DNA from: Isoetes taiwanensis
Lineage: Eukaryota; Streptophyta; Lycopodiopsida; Isoetales; Isoetaceae
DNA: 64,000 nucleotides
Direction: 5' to 3'
NCBI GenBank assembly: GCA_021234155.1
Contig: JAJEKV010000130.1
Span: forward strand, 280,508-344,507
Shown here: positions 23,231 through 35,097 of the stretch, one piece after another
Numbering within the stretch: the stretch's first letter is position 1
How the letters are laid out: each line of letters opens with the position of its first letter
The notes under the pieces: model-generated
What the model was told of the DNA's origin: nothing
What the model saw: only the letters and a program-made list of their open reading frames with translations
The model's database searches: none
Program-made: the position numbers and the translations under genes

Positions 23231-24061
23231 ACCCCCTTAAACCCCCTTAAAACACAAACCATTACATTACACACCTTAAAATTAAATTCCCCCTTAAACC
23301 CCCTTTTGTTTGGGTGCATATTCACACGGGGGTGACTCCGGACAACGAGAGCTGTTAAACAGGCATATTCATCCATTATTCCTTAATCTACACCGTACAC
23401 AAAATTCCTCGTTTGTGGGGTATGGATGTATAGAAATTATGATACTGTATAACAAGATTTGAAAAATACTATAAGATTTCAGGTAATATACTATATGGTG
23501 TTGATTTTGTACGTACAAAACATAATTATAGGGGCTCTCGCTGCCCGGAGTCACCCCCGTGTGAATATGCACCCAAACAAAAGGGGGTTTAAGGGGGGAT
23601 TTAATTTTAAGGTGTGTAATGTAATGGTTTGTGTTATAACTTTAAAAAAAATTTGCCCCTTCGGGGCAAAAAACAAACATTATATCACACTTGAAAACAT
23701 TAGATGTAATGGTTTGTGTTAGATTAAAAAAAATTTGGCCCCTTCAAGGCCTTGCCTAAAACAATATAGTCGTGAAGAGCACTTAAACCATGTGCTTTGC
23801 CATGGCACATATGTTGTCGTATATTTAAAAAATGCCATTTTGGATACATATATTGTGGGGAATAATCAAACATCTCCAGAAGTAAATCGAGTTAAGATTT
23901 GCCTTGCATAGGGTGTTATAGAATTGCAAGGCAACTTACATGGATGGGCATAAACTCTGAAATGAACATAAATACTTGAGCACTTCAACTTCAGAATAAG
24001 CACAACTTTTACAAGAACTCGGGGGGTATTCTATGTTCCAATAAGGCCCCATTGCAAGAAA

Positions 24062-24675
24062 ATCACTTGTATTTCTTGCTTCATAGCCTTGGGCCCATAT
24101 GTATCTCAGCGATTGTAACGATCTAACTGTGATTGTAACGATCTAACTGTGGCTGCAATTCCAGCCTCAGTAATAGGACAATCCCTGAGTTCAAGCTTCC
24201 TAAGCTTCACACAACCAGACAAAGCTCTGAACCCCTCATTATTCTCTCCAACACAGCCCAAAAGACGCCCCCTAATCTTTCCACCATATCTGCCAATGTG
24301 GGCTAAACCTTCATTCGTAAGTCCACCATGGCGTATATAAATAGCCAAACGAACCATATTTGAACATCCCTCTAGCAAATTCTTCAAGCCATCATCAAAT
24401 GAAGGTGTGGTTCTCATGTCACTCTCTAATAAAGCTATTCTGAAGTCCACCAAGTTTGGACATGACTCTCCGAATGCAGAAAATGCTGAACTGGTGATAT
24501 CTGATGCATAAATTGCAACGGACTGTAAACATCTGCAGTTTTGAGCCAGATAAAGTAGCCCCCAATGTGATACAAAACCATGCTGGTCCTCTAAATTTTC
24601 AATCCGAAGACTCCTAAGCTTTTTACAATGATTGCCAAGCACTTCAAGTCCTGCATCTCCAATATATAGAAACAT
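24062..24675 (-). pseudogene. COI1-like F-box/LRR protein fragment
   Basis: The minus strand encodes GDAGLEVLGNHCKKLRSLRI, GLLYLAQNCRCLQSVAIYAS, GGLTNEGLAHIGRYGGKIRG, then LLGCVGENNEGFRAL and KLELRDCPITEAGIAATV. This is the C-terminal LRR part of COI1, the jasmonate receptor subunit of SCF ubiquitin ligase. A 20-bp exact tandem duplication (24111-24130 and 24131-24150) shifts the frame and stops it; the original reading continues after it as RYIWAQGYEARNTSD to ~24062. The F-box and N-terminal LRRs are absent. It is a captured or retained fragment inside the foldback element, not a functional receptor. Confidence 0.88.
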
Positions 24676-25860
24676 GAAATGAGAAACAGAATTAACTGAG
24701 GTATCTCATGCATTGAAATAATCGCTATATGAAGCATATCATTAGACCCTGTAATTAGATGAAATTCAGTCTTCTTGAAGCAAATATTGATTTTTCACGA
24801 GATTCTACCACATAATATGAGAAATAAAGAGTACAGATGCAGATGATGCCCAAGACTGACAAAGCCGTCTGAAAGCACAATACCACAAATTTCAAGGTAC
24901 AAATTTTGGAAAGACGACAATGTAGCACAAATCCGAAGGGAAGGTCGGAAGGGAATGGTGAAGCTTCTTGGAAGGCACTAAATAAGTGCTCTCTGCTGTT
25001 GCTCTGTTATCGCCAAATAGGCTAAAATCTGGCTTAAGGGTTTCTGCCGACTGTGCTTTTGAGCTAGAAACCTATAAACGTCCTTTCGTTGTGCTACCAT
25101 TCTTTGCAGAGCTGTCCTTTTCTGTAGTTGCTGAGCTGTTACTTCTTAAAATTGCAATCATGACCACGAGGTCTCCTGACATAACCTGGAATCTAAGAGC
25201 TCTGAGGGTTCTTCCAGTATTTGTGCTTCCTGCATTTTCTGATCTTTTCCTCTCTCATGCGAAAAAATCTTGCACAACTGGAGTAGAGAAATGCATCGGA
25301 TGCTCTGAAGCCATTTTTTCCTAGTTCTTCCATCTGCAAAATCCAATCTGGCAGGAAATACAATGTCATTCTTTCTGATCTTGATTCCATTCCATACCCT
25401 AACAGCCGCCGTTCTTACCTTCGCTCCACCATACCCTAACTGCCGGCCGCGCGCCAATAGTGAAGTGGAGAAGGAAAAAATAAACTAGCAAAGTCGAATG
25501 CTAGATCTTCAAGCCCAATGTCAAATCTTGAAGCCTATTCTTAAGCCGAATGCTGAATCTTGAAGCATGTTCGAACCCTGCAGCATTGTATTGCTTTCGA
25601 TTCTTGCCTTCTTTCCTCCTAACCCTAAAATAACCCTAAAACATGATGTCACGACGCTTGCATGCAAAACTCTGAAAATGGCAACTAAAATAAAAAGAGG
25701 GCTTTTGTTGTGAGCCCTTGGATGTTGGACCATTGAAAAAAAAGGCTAAATAGACGACTAAGAAATGGTGCACTCTAGATGTACGCATTAGTACATCCAT
25801 TCGAATACGCCATGAAATCTTAGGAAAACCTTTGTGAAAAGCGTACAAAAACACAAAGCA
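24676..25860. other. Remainder of foldback copy A, no recognised gene
   Basis: The segment upstream of the COI1-like piece (in its orientation) contains exon-like but unrecognised stretches, for example 25158-25457 (-), which lacks a true ATG and a known domain. It may be more captured host DNA. No gene is claimed. Confidence 0.4.
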
Positions 25861-25886
25861 AACCCCCTGTTATTATGCTACATATT

Positions 25887-28138
25887 AAACCAAAATGGTA
25901 TAGGAAGATCATTAGGGAGAAGAAGAGACAATTTCACGCTAAGAAACAGTCTGAATTTGGTAAGCTTTTTACATGAAAATCCTAAATTGTTTTGGACAAA
26001 GTTGGGAGGAAGACGGAAAGAAACCACAGCTGATATACAGGTGGAAGACCTTCTTGCTCTAGGTAAAGATATTTACCATAAGGTAGAGGCTGGTAGAATG
26101 CCAATTATAAACATAACTGAAGACATATTCACTATGAAAGAGGTAGAAGCCCAACTCCAGCGTATGAAAAACGGGAAGGCTGTTGACTTGATGGGGCTGT
26201 CAGCAGAATTACTGAAATGGGCAAATGGAAAACTGGTCCGAAAAGTAATAGACTTCCTAAATATGGCTGTGCGAAATAGATTATCAGAATCTTGGCGAGA
26301 ATGTAAGATCGTCCCGATACATAAATCAGGATGTAGAAAGAATGTACAGAATTATAGAACCATAATGATCGAAAGCGTATATTCTAGGCTGTTGGGTGGC
26401 TTACTAGAGCAAAAAATCAGCAAATGGTAAAACGAGGTCAGGGGAAAAATTAAGGAAGCAACATGGTAAAATAGCATCTAAAGTATGCCAAAGGTTTCAG
26501 AAAGGATCATAACACTTTAGACCATCTTCTCATGCTAAGAGTTCTAATTGAGCTAGGCTAATTCAAACCGCAGGAAAGCCCCCTTTACTTGGCTAAAGTA
26601 CATTGACTTCTCAAAGGCTTTCCAAACACAAGACTTTCCAGAAAAGCTATGGCTAAGGATGGAAGACTTGGACTAGATATCCCAATGGTTTGGAGAGGTG
26701 CGCTAAGTTTAGCCACTAATTTTTCCATGATGCTTGTCAGGCGTATTGAGGAGGTTTTAGCTTACGTTGTCGCCAGAAATTCGGACAAAATCTAAGGAAA
26801 GTACAATGGGAGTCGGACAAAATCCAAAGTACAATGGGAGTACGGCAAGGGTGCCCATTATCACCAACTCTCTTTGCACTGTATATAGACAAGCTGGAGG
26901 GATTGCTTCAAAACAGAGGGCATACAGGGGCTAAGTTAGGGAGCTTTGTTGTAAAATTATGAATGTATGCTGATGATGTAGTACTGATAGCAATTCTCCA
27001 GAAGGTTTACAAGAACATTTGAACAGTCTAAGTTTGTTCTCTCATAGAATGAAAGTGAACCTTTTGAAAACAAAGGCCATGGTGATTGGTACGACAAGCA
27101 AGCCAAATTTCTCTTATTAGGGCGAGACTTTAGAGGAAGTAGACTGCTATAAATACCTTGGTTTGGAGATATGCGCAAATTATAAGTGGAAAGAATATGT
27201 GCAACGACGTATCACTGGAGGTAAGGCTGCTTTGTACTCTATGTTATCCAAATGCCACAATGCATCATTATCTAAAACCTTGGTTCAGACCGTAGTGTTA
27301 TATGGGGCTCCCATTTGGGGGCCCTCAATACATGCAAGATTATGGAATCAAGTTGAACAGGTATTGAAGGTGTTTATTTTGGAAGAACTTGGCGTAAAGA
27401 AACAGACGCTATATGTAATTTTATTGGCAGAAACATGTCTCCTCCCACTTGAAGCTGAAGCTTTATGCTTAACGCTGACTTTTGTGAATAGACTTAGGGA
27501 CATGGATGATAGCCGATTGCCAAAACAGACTTAGGGACATGGATATGTCATGGGTGTGGCTTAAAGAAGTACAAGAATGGGCAGGTCGTTGGGGGATTGC
27601 AGTAAACAATCTGCCAGATTCCGATATCAGCATTAGAGAGATTGTTCAAGAGAACTTTGTCAAGCAATTATTGGAGAAACACGGTTCAAGAATGATCTTT
27701 TATCAAAAGGAAGTAAACCCCTTACTCGTTTATGCCAGCCAAGATTACTTGAATGCCTCTATTTCTAAGCAGTTGAAAAGGACAATTGCAAGCTATAGGA
27801 CTGGTTCACACTTGTTGAAAGTAGAAACAGGGCGCTGGCAGAAACTTGAACGAGAAAAGAGAACATGTGACATTTGTGGATCAGGCGAAGTGAAAGATGA
27901 AGAACACATTTTCTTGAATTGTTCGGCATATCAATCTATTCGGGGAACGATACGGCATCCAGCAACCAAATTTGCATTCTTTGTTATCATTAGATTCAAG
28001 AATATTGGGATGTTATATGAAATCAGTAGAATCTCAAAGAGATTTATTGCTGAATATGGCACAAACATAGTGATAATCATTGTATTTTTGCTGCTTCTTG
28101 ATCCTTTGGGTCCAACGAGGCATGATAATCAATTTTAA
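25887..28138 (+). pseudogene. LINE ORF2 reverse transcriptase and C-terminus
   Basis: Segments in order: MKNGKAVDLMGLSAELLKW, ECKIVPIHKSGC (palm and fingers), GVRQGCPLSPTLFALYID, the catalytic YADD at about 26965-26977, then a thumb-like region and a C-x2-C-x9-H-x4-C knuckle at about 27865-27925 typical of plant non-LTR elements. A ~30-bp tandem duplication (26781-26841) just before the GCPLSP motif, an 18-bp direct repeat (27490 and 27527) and several stops break the frame. Confidence 0.88.
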
Positions 28139-28140
28139 TT

Positions 28141-28851
28141 TCAATACTTATAATATGTGCCAACTTCGTATATAGGGAAAGGTTATAATGTACGATGGAT
28201 TGTCCAATGATGAACTATTGTTTGTTACACAATCCCTTTAATACAATTGACTCTTTATTTCATTGTTCAATACCCTTGTAGCCTAACATGAATTTCAAAG
28301 AAAATAATTCATTAACCTTAGCACAATGATCGTGTCTATGTATCTTGTAAGATTTGCAATGAATTCATTATGTTAGATTGCCTTTCTTAGTGGTTATGAT
28401 GTATCTTTATCCCTCTACTATACAATTACTATAAAACATTTGTCGCTAGAGCTAGAGCTTATTCATGCTAATAATGCGAGAACAATTTCTCAGCTATAAT
28501 TTTATGATTAGGGTTCCTCTCCCCTCCCTCCCTCCCGTTTAAATGTTTTAAATGTTTAAGGCATGTTTGTACAACCACATTCTTAGCAAGGGGAAAAGAG
28601 CTTTCAAATGCAATTAGCATCAGTCATATTAATAATATCATCATAAATGCACCTAAATATAGAAGCAACTTTATACGTGGTCCAACTAGCATCGTGTTGA
28701 AAAAATGAAATCAAGTGAAGCTTTATACTGCAATTATGACAAACTACAAGTATCCTTGAGCTATCGCAATCCTTATATTAGAAACCACAAAGCCCACCAA
28801 AGGTGGGCATTGTTCTTTTAGATATAACATTCAATACTATTACAAAACATA
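28141..28851. other. Gene-free stretch after the LINE
   Basis: AT-rich DNA with no supported gene. A hairpin GCCCACC-AAA-GGTGGGC at 28791-28807 resembles a plus-strand Helitron end, but the following bases do not give CTRR, so it is not called. Confidence 0.45.
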
Positions 28852-28879
28852 CTAGTAATGGTGCCCAGCGTTGCTGGGC
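28852..28879 (-). mobile_element. Helitron 3' terminus (minus strand)
   Basis: Minus-strand reading: hairpin GCCCAGC-AAC-GCTGGGC (28879-28863), spacer ACCATTA, CTAG (28855-28852), then T. It is identical to 30714-30741 across the hairpin and spacer. The element lies to the right and therefore probably includes the pyrimidine tract. Confidence 0.85.
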
Positions 28880-28984
28880 AAATGTTGGGAACATTTGTGG
28901 ATGGAAACCTATTCAGCTTAGACTCATTAACCAAGTCCATCATATCTAGGCTATAAGAGGTTTTTGTGCATTTGATAACCTTCC

Positions 28985-30560
28985 CTTTGCTCTATCTGCA
29001 TACTTTCTTTTTTCCCTTTTCTTATTTTCCCTGCACATTTACTTTTCTCCTTCTCTCTCTTTTTTTTTTCTTTTCTTTTTTACCCTCTTCTCCCTCCTCT
29101 TTTCTTTCCTTTTCTCCTTCTCATTTTTCCCTTTCCCTTTCCCTTTTTTTGACGGCTTTTTTCCTTCCCTTTTCACCTTTCTCCACCCTTCCCATTTTTT
29201 CTCATGCTCTTTTTTTTCCTTTCCTTTTTTCCATTCCTTTTGCTTTTCTCTTTTCCCTTCCCTTTTCTCATGCCCTTTTTGCATTCCCTTTTCCCCACCT
29301 TTTTTTTATGTTTTTCTTTCTCTCCTCACCCTCTTCTTCTTTATCTCATGTCTCTTTTTTCCCATTTTCTTCTTCCTTTTTTTTTCTCATGCCTTTTTTT
29401 CCTTTCCTTCCCCCTTTCCGCCTCCTTTTTTCTTTTTTCCCTTTCCTTCTTTTTTTTCATCATTTCCCCACCCTTTCCCTTTTTCCCGTGCCCTTTTCCT
29501 CTTTCCTTCCCCCCTTCCTTTTCTCTTTTCCCCTTTCCCTTTCCCTTTCCCTTTCCCTTTCCCTTTCCCTTTCCCTTTCCCTTTCCTCTTTCCTTTTCTC
29601 TTTTTTCCCATGTATTTTTCCATTCCCTTTTTCCACTTTTTTTTTACTTGCCTTTTCTTAGCCTTTCCCTACCCTCTTCTCCTCTTCCTCGTCCCTATTC
29701 CTTTTTTTTTCTTTTCTTTTCCCTTTCCCCATGCTCTTTTTCCCTTTATTTTTACCCTTTCCTCACCCTTTCCCTCTTCCAGTTTTTTCCGTGCCCTTTT
29801 TCCCTTCCTCTTTTCCATTTTCCCTCCTTATTCCTCGTGTTCTTTTTTCTTTCCCCTTTCCCTTTTCGTCTCCCATTTCCTTTTTCCTTTTCCTTCCTTT
29901 TTTCATCCTTTTCTCTTTTTCCATACTCTTTTCCTCTTTCCTTTCCACTCTTTTTTTTCCTTCTCTCTTTTCCTTTCCATTTTCCCACCCTTTTTCCATT
30001 CCATTTTTCCCACCTTTTTCACATGCCCTTTTTCCTCCTTTTCCCACCCTCTTCCCCTTTTCCCTTTTCCTCTTTTCCTATTCCATGTTTTATGTTCTCT
30101 TTTTGCTTTTCGCTTTTCCCTTTTTCCATCTCTTTTTCCCTTTCTTTTTTTCCTTTCCTCACCCTTTTCCTCTTCTCGTGCCACTTTCTCCTTTCTCTCT
30201 CATTTCCCTCTCCCTTTTCCTCATGCCCTTTTCCCTTTTTCGCCTCCTTTTTCCTTTTTCCTTCCCTTTCTATTTTTCCATGCCCTTTTTTCCTTCTCTC
30301 CATCATTCTTATCTTCCCCTTTTTCCCTTCCGTCACCCTTTCCGTCTTCACCTTTTTTCCCGTTGCCCTATTTTTCTTCCTTTTCCTCCCTTCCCCTTTT
30401 CTTTTCCCTTATTATGTCCTCACCCTTTCCCCCTTCTCCTTTTCATAGTGTCCTTTTTTCCTTCCTTTTTCTCCCTTTCTTTTTCTTTCCCTTTTTCGTG
30501 CTCTTTTCCCTTTCCTTTTTCCTTCTCCGTCTTTCCCTTTTACCCGTGCTTTTTTGCGTC
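28985..30560. repeat. Long pyrimidine-only tract (C/T on plus strand)
   Basis: About 1.5 kb made almost wholly of C and T on the plus strand, mostly TTTCC/CCCTTT runs, with a pure CCCTTT hexamer array near 29530-29590. It is punctuated about every 50-120 bases by a purine-containing motif of the form C-A/G-TGCCCTTTTT (for example near 29267, 29487, 29790, 30022, 30222, 30278). It is thus a degenerate long-period minisatellite. The long open frames in it are composition artefacts. Confidence 0.9.
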
Positions 30561-30713
30561 TTCAGACCACCAGGTCTATGTGACGCTCAACCATACACTT
30601 ACATGTTGTAAAATATATCCTCTAGTGCATCCTCTGAAAGAAATGCACTAGACCCCTATATCTCATCCTCTTGTATCTCTTGAATGTTAAGTTTCCTCAG
30701 CATTATATCCCTA

Positions 30714-30741
30714 CTAGTAATGGTGCCCAGCGTTGCTGGGC
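30714..30741 (-). mobile_element. Helitron 3' terminus (minus strand)
   Basis: Hairpin GCCCAGC-AAC-GCTGGGC on the minus strand (30741-30725), spacer ACCATTA, CTAG (30717-30714), followed by T. The element extends right; it may contain the BASS-like fragment at 31747-31984. The 5' end was not found. Confidence 0.85.
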
Positions 30742-31004
30742 ATGATTTGGAACCTGCAATTATTGGGGTGCGGAGGGCATTGCATCGGAACAGGAGATTT
30801 ACTTCTTTGTGGTATTGAGCATGGCATTCAATTGTAATATTGTTTTGTAGTTGTGCTCACCATGTTCTTTTGTTGTTGCAATTTAATCAAAGTCTTCATG
30901 TTGTTAATTATAGTAATTTTAGGAAGTGCAAACACTCTTGCCTAGGAATTCATTGTCCAAACACCTCATGTAATGCCGACTACTATTTTGTAACGAATAG
31001 TTTG

Positions 31005-31262
31005 TCTTTGCTTATTTATTGAGCCCTTTCCCTTTCCAATAAGGAAAACTTATGAATCTTTGTTCATAAGTTGAAAGCCAAAGCATGTGTTCTTGTTACT
31101 ACCATGGGGTTGCCTTGTCTTTACTTATTTATTGAGCCTTTTCTTTTCCAATAAGAAAAACCTATGAATTTTTTGTCATAAGTTGAAAGCCAAAGCATGT
31201 TTTTAAGAAAAACCTATGAATTTTTGGTCATAAGTTGAAAGCCAAAGCATGTTTTCTTGCTA
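31005..31262. repeat. Tandem repeat, two and a half copies
   Basis: A ~95-110-bp unit containing TTTCCAATAAG, a CTTATGAAT..TCATAAG stem and GAAAGCCAAAGCATGT occurs at about 31005, 31116 and (partial) 31203. Copies are close but not identical. Function unknown. Confidence 0.8.
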
Positions 31263-31746
31263 CTACGAATAATGGAGGCCTTAGTGGTTGTCTCGTCTAT
31301 GTTCTAGAGTCCATAAACACAAACCATAAGTTCAATACATCTTTTTTTAGGACACGGTATTTAAACAAATACTACTATCCTTGCCATTGCAACATTCCTT
31401 CCTGGGTTTGATGTGGTTTTGCTGGGGTTGGATGTCGTTTTCTACATGTTTACAACAAAGGCAGAGAATTTTTTAACTATTCTCCTCAATTATCTCCATT
31501 TTCTTTAAACAGCATTTAAACAATAAGATTTGAAAATGTTAAAACAATATGATTTCAGTCAGAACGTCAATCTACAATCTACTGTACATTGATATCAAAA
31601 CATATTGGAAATTGCATATGTATTAAGCAAAAGGCCAAAGATAATTGGAATTAGAACCACTTGTAAAACAGGATGTGAGATATTTTCTGTGCACTTTTGC
31701 ATGGCATTCATGATATAAACGCTAGGTACAATCTGATCATATGTAC

Positions 31747-31984
31747 CTGAAGAATAGACTTCTCCATAGCAATCACATCTACTGACACAACCAAACCAAT
31801 TAAAGTTTTGGTGAGAAAGGGAGTAACAACAATGAAAGATATTGTTGTCAAGCTTGTCAGCATAATGCTGAGTGCCACATCCCCATTAGATACGTATGCT
31901 GTATGCTGCATAGCTTGATAGTTGAGCACCAGCAATGCATGCCGTGAGGATAAGCCCAACAGCAAATGATGAATACCCATAAGC
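31747..31984 (-). pseudogene. BASS-type (bile acid:sodium symporter family) exon fragment
   Basis: Between an acceptor-like TTGTAAG and the donor CTTCAG|GTACAT, the minus strand encodes SSFAVGLILTACIAG, then after a frame change SNGDVALSIMLTSLTTISF, IVVTPFLTKTLIGL and DVIAMEKSILQV. This matches the conserved membrane core of plant plastid BASS transporters (GLIL..C.PGG, then GD.ALS..MT..ST....TPLLT). A 7-bp tandem duplication (31894-31900 and 31901-31907) causes the frameshift. Only one exon is seen, so it is a fragment. Confidence 0.75.
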
Positions 31985-31989
31985 CTTAC

Positions 31990-34260
31990 AATCAGAAAGC
32001 CAAGTATGGTAGAGGCATGTCACAACGTACCTTTTTATAATTAAAGCAAAATCAGAAACTGAAAGCTGCACATGGATAGCATAATACCACCAAGATAGGG
32101 AGCACAAAAATCTTTGCTTACCCTGATGCACATTAGATGCTAGCTTTCGAGATTTTAACATGCCAAAAAGATTACACAAAGTGAGAAATGAAGTACCAGG
32201 AAAATGAAGTTAGATTTATCAATGCAGATGCTGCAGTGGCAAGGACAATAAAAGGAAGCAACCTAGATAATGATCTTGTAGGAACTCACCATGTCTCCAC
32301 CCAATCAGCAACCCTGCAGCACAAAAGGATTCTTGAATCAGCAAATGAATCATTGACTGCAGGAATGGGCATGGGGAGGGCTCTTGAAGAGCACTTTAAA
32401 TGCAAGATGCATGTAAGAAGTGCTATGGTAGGAAATATATGCTAATGGCCCAGAATTCTGTAAATAGATGATGCAAGCATATGTGCTATAACATACATCT
32501 TCTTGTATTTGCTTTTAATGTACATCATAGGATTAATAATAAGAAAAAAATAACAAATAAAAAGCTTTTACATATACCCTTTACTGTCTCCTTCAATGTG
32601 ATATGCCTGTGTGAATTTAATTTGCTTGCGTTGTTGCTGTTGCAGTTGCTACCTTTGTGAAGAAAATTTGTGCAACTCCAAGCCCTTAAGTCCTGCAAGT
32701 TTCTGACTTTATTCTTCATCTCCTTCATAAAAAGCAATATTAGATTGGTGCAATGAAGTAAAAGATGGAGCAGATAGAGAAGATTTACTTTCATTGCTCC
32801 TATTGCTTCTTTATAAAGAAGATTTGCTTCTCAACACCAAGCTCCTAAGTCCTGCCGATCTCTAATTTTATTCTCCAGACCTCCTTGCAAAAGGTATCTA
32901 TACACCCAAAAACTCACTAAAGAAAAGCAGAGGAGCAGAATAGAATGTGTGTCCCTTGGGTGGGGAAATAGAAGAGATGGGTGCAACAGGAAAAGGAAAA
33001 TTGCCTTGAGCTCCCGTTAAATGGGTCCGGCTAAAGCTAAACCTGGAATGCAAGCTCGTCATTTTTTGTCTCAGATCTTTTTCCTATAAAAGAGCACGAA
33101 ATTCAATTAAAAATCAACGTACCTTCCAATTTTACATACTCTGTATGCCCTTGTAGTTCCAGCCTCTAAGTAAAAATTCCAGCTCCAAGCTGCAACTGAA
33201 AGCTCCAGTTCCTATCATTCAAGCACCACCGATTTACCATAATAATGTAAAACGGAGGAGATCCGTCATCATATCCATGACGGTGGCCTTCTTGCGATCC
33301 TAGGTTCAGCCATGCCCGCTCTGAAGCTCCACTGCAATAAACCCTAAACAATAATTGCCATGTTGTTGGAAATGAGTGCTTCCAGAAATTTGTGCTTACA
33401 TATAACAACGGATTTTCTCAAGCTTCTAAAAAGAATTAGAAGAATATACATACACAGAGAGCTCCGCCTATTTTTTGCATAGATTCGACCAAGGTTTGGA
33501 CCCACTGTACATTTGTTCCATACTTGCTCGCAGCCATCAGACCACAGATCCAAAATGCATGAACGACCTTCCAATCAACGAACCCTAGCCTTATTTACAT
33601 AGACCCATCACAGTGGCAGACCACGAATGGAAGGGAAGAATGGAAGAAGAATATAGAAACACAGAGAGTTCCACCTATTTTTTTGCATGTACCATCTAGC
33701 TGCTTGACATTCACCACACACATGGTCCTGCAACCCCAAATGGGCATGTCATGTGTCCACTGAGGTACCCCTTTGTGTCCCTTCCACACCCAACTGCTCA
33801 GTCCCGTCATTCATGTTTATGGTGCTCTTCCCTCTTCCTTGGCATGGCAAATCCGATGGTGATTCGATACCCAAAGTTTGCAATGTGTTTGACTCTTTTT
33901 GTCAAGGTCTTCGCCATGTTCTGATGTAGTTACAGCTATTGGCTTTCTGCATTCTTCTGGAATTTTTCAAAGAACGTCTGACTCTCTCTTCCGTCCATGT
34001 CTTCTATGCTTTCACTTCCACCCCATCATCATTATTGTTGCTATCACTACTTGAACTGCTGCTTTTAGATTACTACTATAGAGTATTTAAGCCGTCTGTC
34101 GCTATGCAACTTCACCATAGCTAGCAAGTTAGGTCTTCACATCCAGCTATAAAGGTCAAGAGCAAGCTCCTGTTAGTAGATAGCGTTAGTTGCATTAAAA
34201 AAATGGCGGAGGAGAGCAGCTCATTCATATCTTACATTGTTGGATCAAGCTCCAGAAGTC
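31990..34260. other. Gene-poor stretch with a local duplication
   Basis: No supported gene. A ~45-bp segment at about 33450-33487 recurs at 33655-33691 (CACAGAGAG, then CCTATTTTTT and GCAT), and a small open frame in each copy reads KIGG.LCV. An open frame at 32188-32445 (+) shows no known domain. DNA near 33200-33600 may be decayed exons of an unidentified gene. Confidence 0.4.
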
Positions 34261-34269
34261 TATAATCAT

Positions 34270-34443
34270 CGTCCCAGCCCTAAGTATTTTGAAGTTTAGA
34301 TAAACACCCAATCCATGCCGAAATCGCACCTGTGAACTCGTTATTGGGGAGAGTGAGCTTTTCTAGAGATGTTAGATTTGCAATGGAGGTTGGAATTTCG
34401 CCGGAGAAGCCATTGTTGGCAACAGAGTTCCCGTAAAGACTTT
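34270..34443 (-). pseudogene. LRR receptor fragment
   Basis: The minus strand encodes NGFSGEIPTSIANLTSLEKL and LPNNEFTGAISAWIGCLSKL, two plant-type extracellular leucine-rich repeats (LxxLxLxxNxFTGxIPxxI pattern). The frame breaks just after. It is a short remnant of an LRR receptor kinase or receptor-like protein; no kinase or signal peptide is nearby. Confidence 0.8.
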
Positions 34444-35097
34444 AACCGAGCCATTACCATACCGAAAGATCTGTGCCCTTCAATTTAGGGCGTGACCACA
34501 ACCTAAGAACAACTCTAGATCTGAGCCATTGGATCTAGGGCTAGATTCAACACAGTAAAACATTATAATATAGGATGTTCACAAACGCATGGAACAGTGG
34601 CTTGGTTCTAACATTAATAAAGTTTCCAACTTTGCCTAGGTAAACAAGACAAGCAAAATTTGGACCATATTATCCAAATGCAAGGCAACTTGATTCCATC
34701 ATAAAGAGGTTTCCAACTTTGCCTAGGTAAACACGGCCAGAAAAAGAGGGACCATTATATCCAAATGTAAGGATATAAAAGTCTGGACTGTAATATTCAA
34801 ATGCCTTGCTAAAGTGATGCTATAATAGTAGCAATACTAGGACACTGACATTATTAATGTTCAACCATTTAAATCCCCCCCCCCCAATTGAAGGCAGCAG
34901 AATCCCACAATATTCATATATTATATTTTGGCATTACTATCTACCAGAAAATTTTGAGCATGTAGCTATGATCTTTAACTATACTGATCAAGATGACTCC
35001 AATTCACCATTTACAATCACCTTATGCCCAGCCCCACAAAGAGTAATAGAATTTGACTATCTCCTCATCTCAAAACATGCTGAGAATGAACAAGCAC
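34444..35097. other. Gene-free stretch
   Basis: AT-rich DNA with a short direct repeat (TTTCCAACTTTGCCTAGGTAA at about 34620 and 34709) and an oligo-C run near 34870. No gene is seen. Confidence 0.5.

Larger units (their letters stand above)
23231..25886. mobile_element. Foldback element, copy A, carrying a COI1-like fragment
   Basis: Inserted in the LINE. The left part (23231-23640) is a large imperfect palindrome whose arms share GGGTGCATATTCACACGGGGG and its complement, enclosing ~200 bp. The right end reads CCCCCTGTTATTATGCTACATATT, here written as CCCCCTGTTATT plus ATGCTACATATT, and the same end closes the second copy at 45828. Removing the insert with a 3-bp duplication restores the LINE frame. 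No transposase is seen. The superfamily is unknown to me. A COI1-like fragment occupies 24062-24675. Confidence 0.7.
21700..28140 (+). mobile_element. L1-like LINE, split by a foldback insertion
   Basis: In order: an ORF1 fragment, an apurinic endonuclease, then after the insertion at 23231-25886 a reverse transcriptase and a C-terminal zinc-knuckle region. The translation resumes across the insertion (SFGIS before, PKWYRKI after). Stops and frameshifts are numerous, so the element is dead. Both ends are approximate and no poly-A tail is obvious after 28140. Confidence 0.85.

Noticed and set aside
28791-28810. Hairpin GCCCACC-AAA-GGTGGGC as another Helitron 3' end.
   Set aside because: The bases after the spacer are CTTT/TTAG followed by A, not CTRR followed by T.
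28966-30651. Open frames of 231, 414, 333 and 306 codons on the plus strand and several on the minus strand.
   Set aside because: They arise because a pure C/T (or A/G) tract contains almost no stop codons. The products are only Phe/Ser/Pro/Leu or Lys/Gly/Glu/Arg and have no domain.
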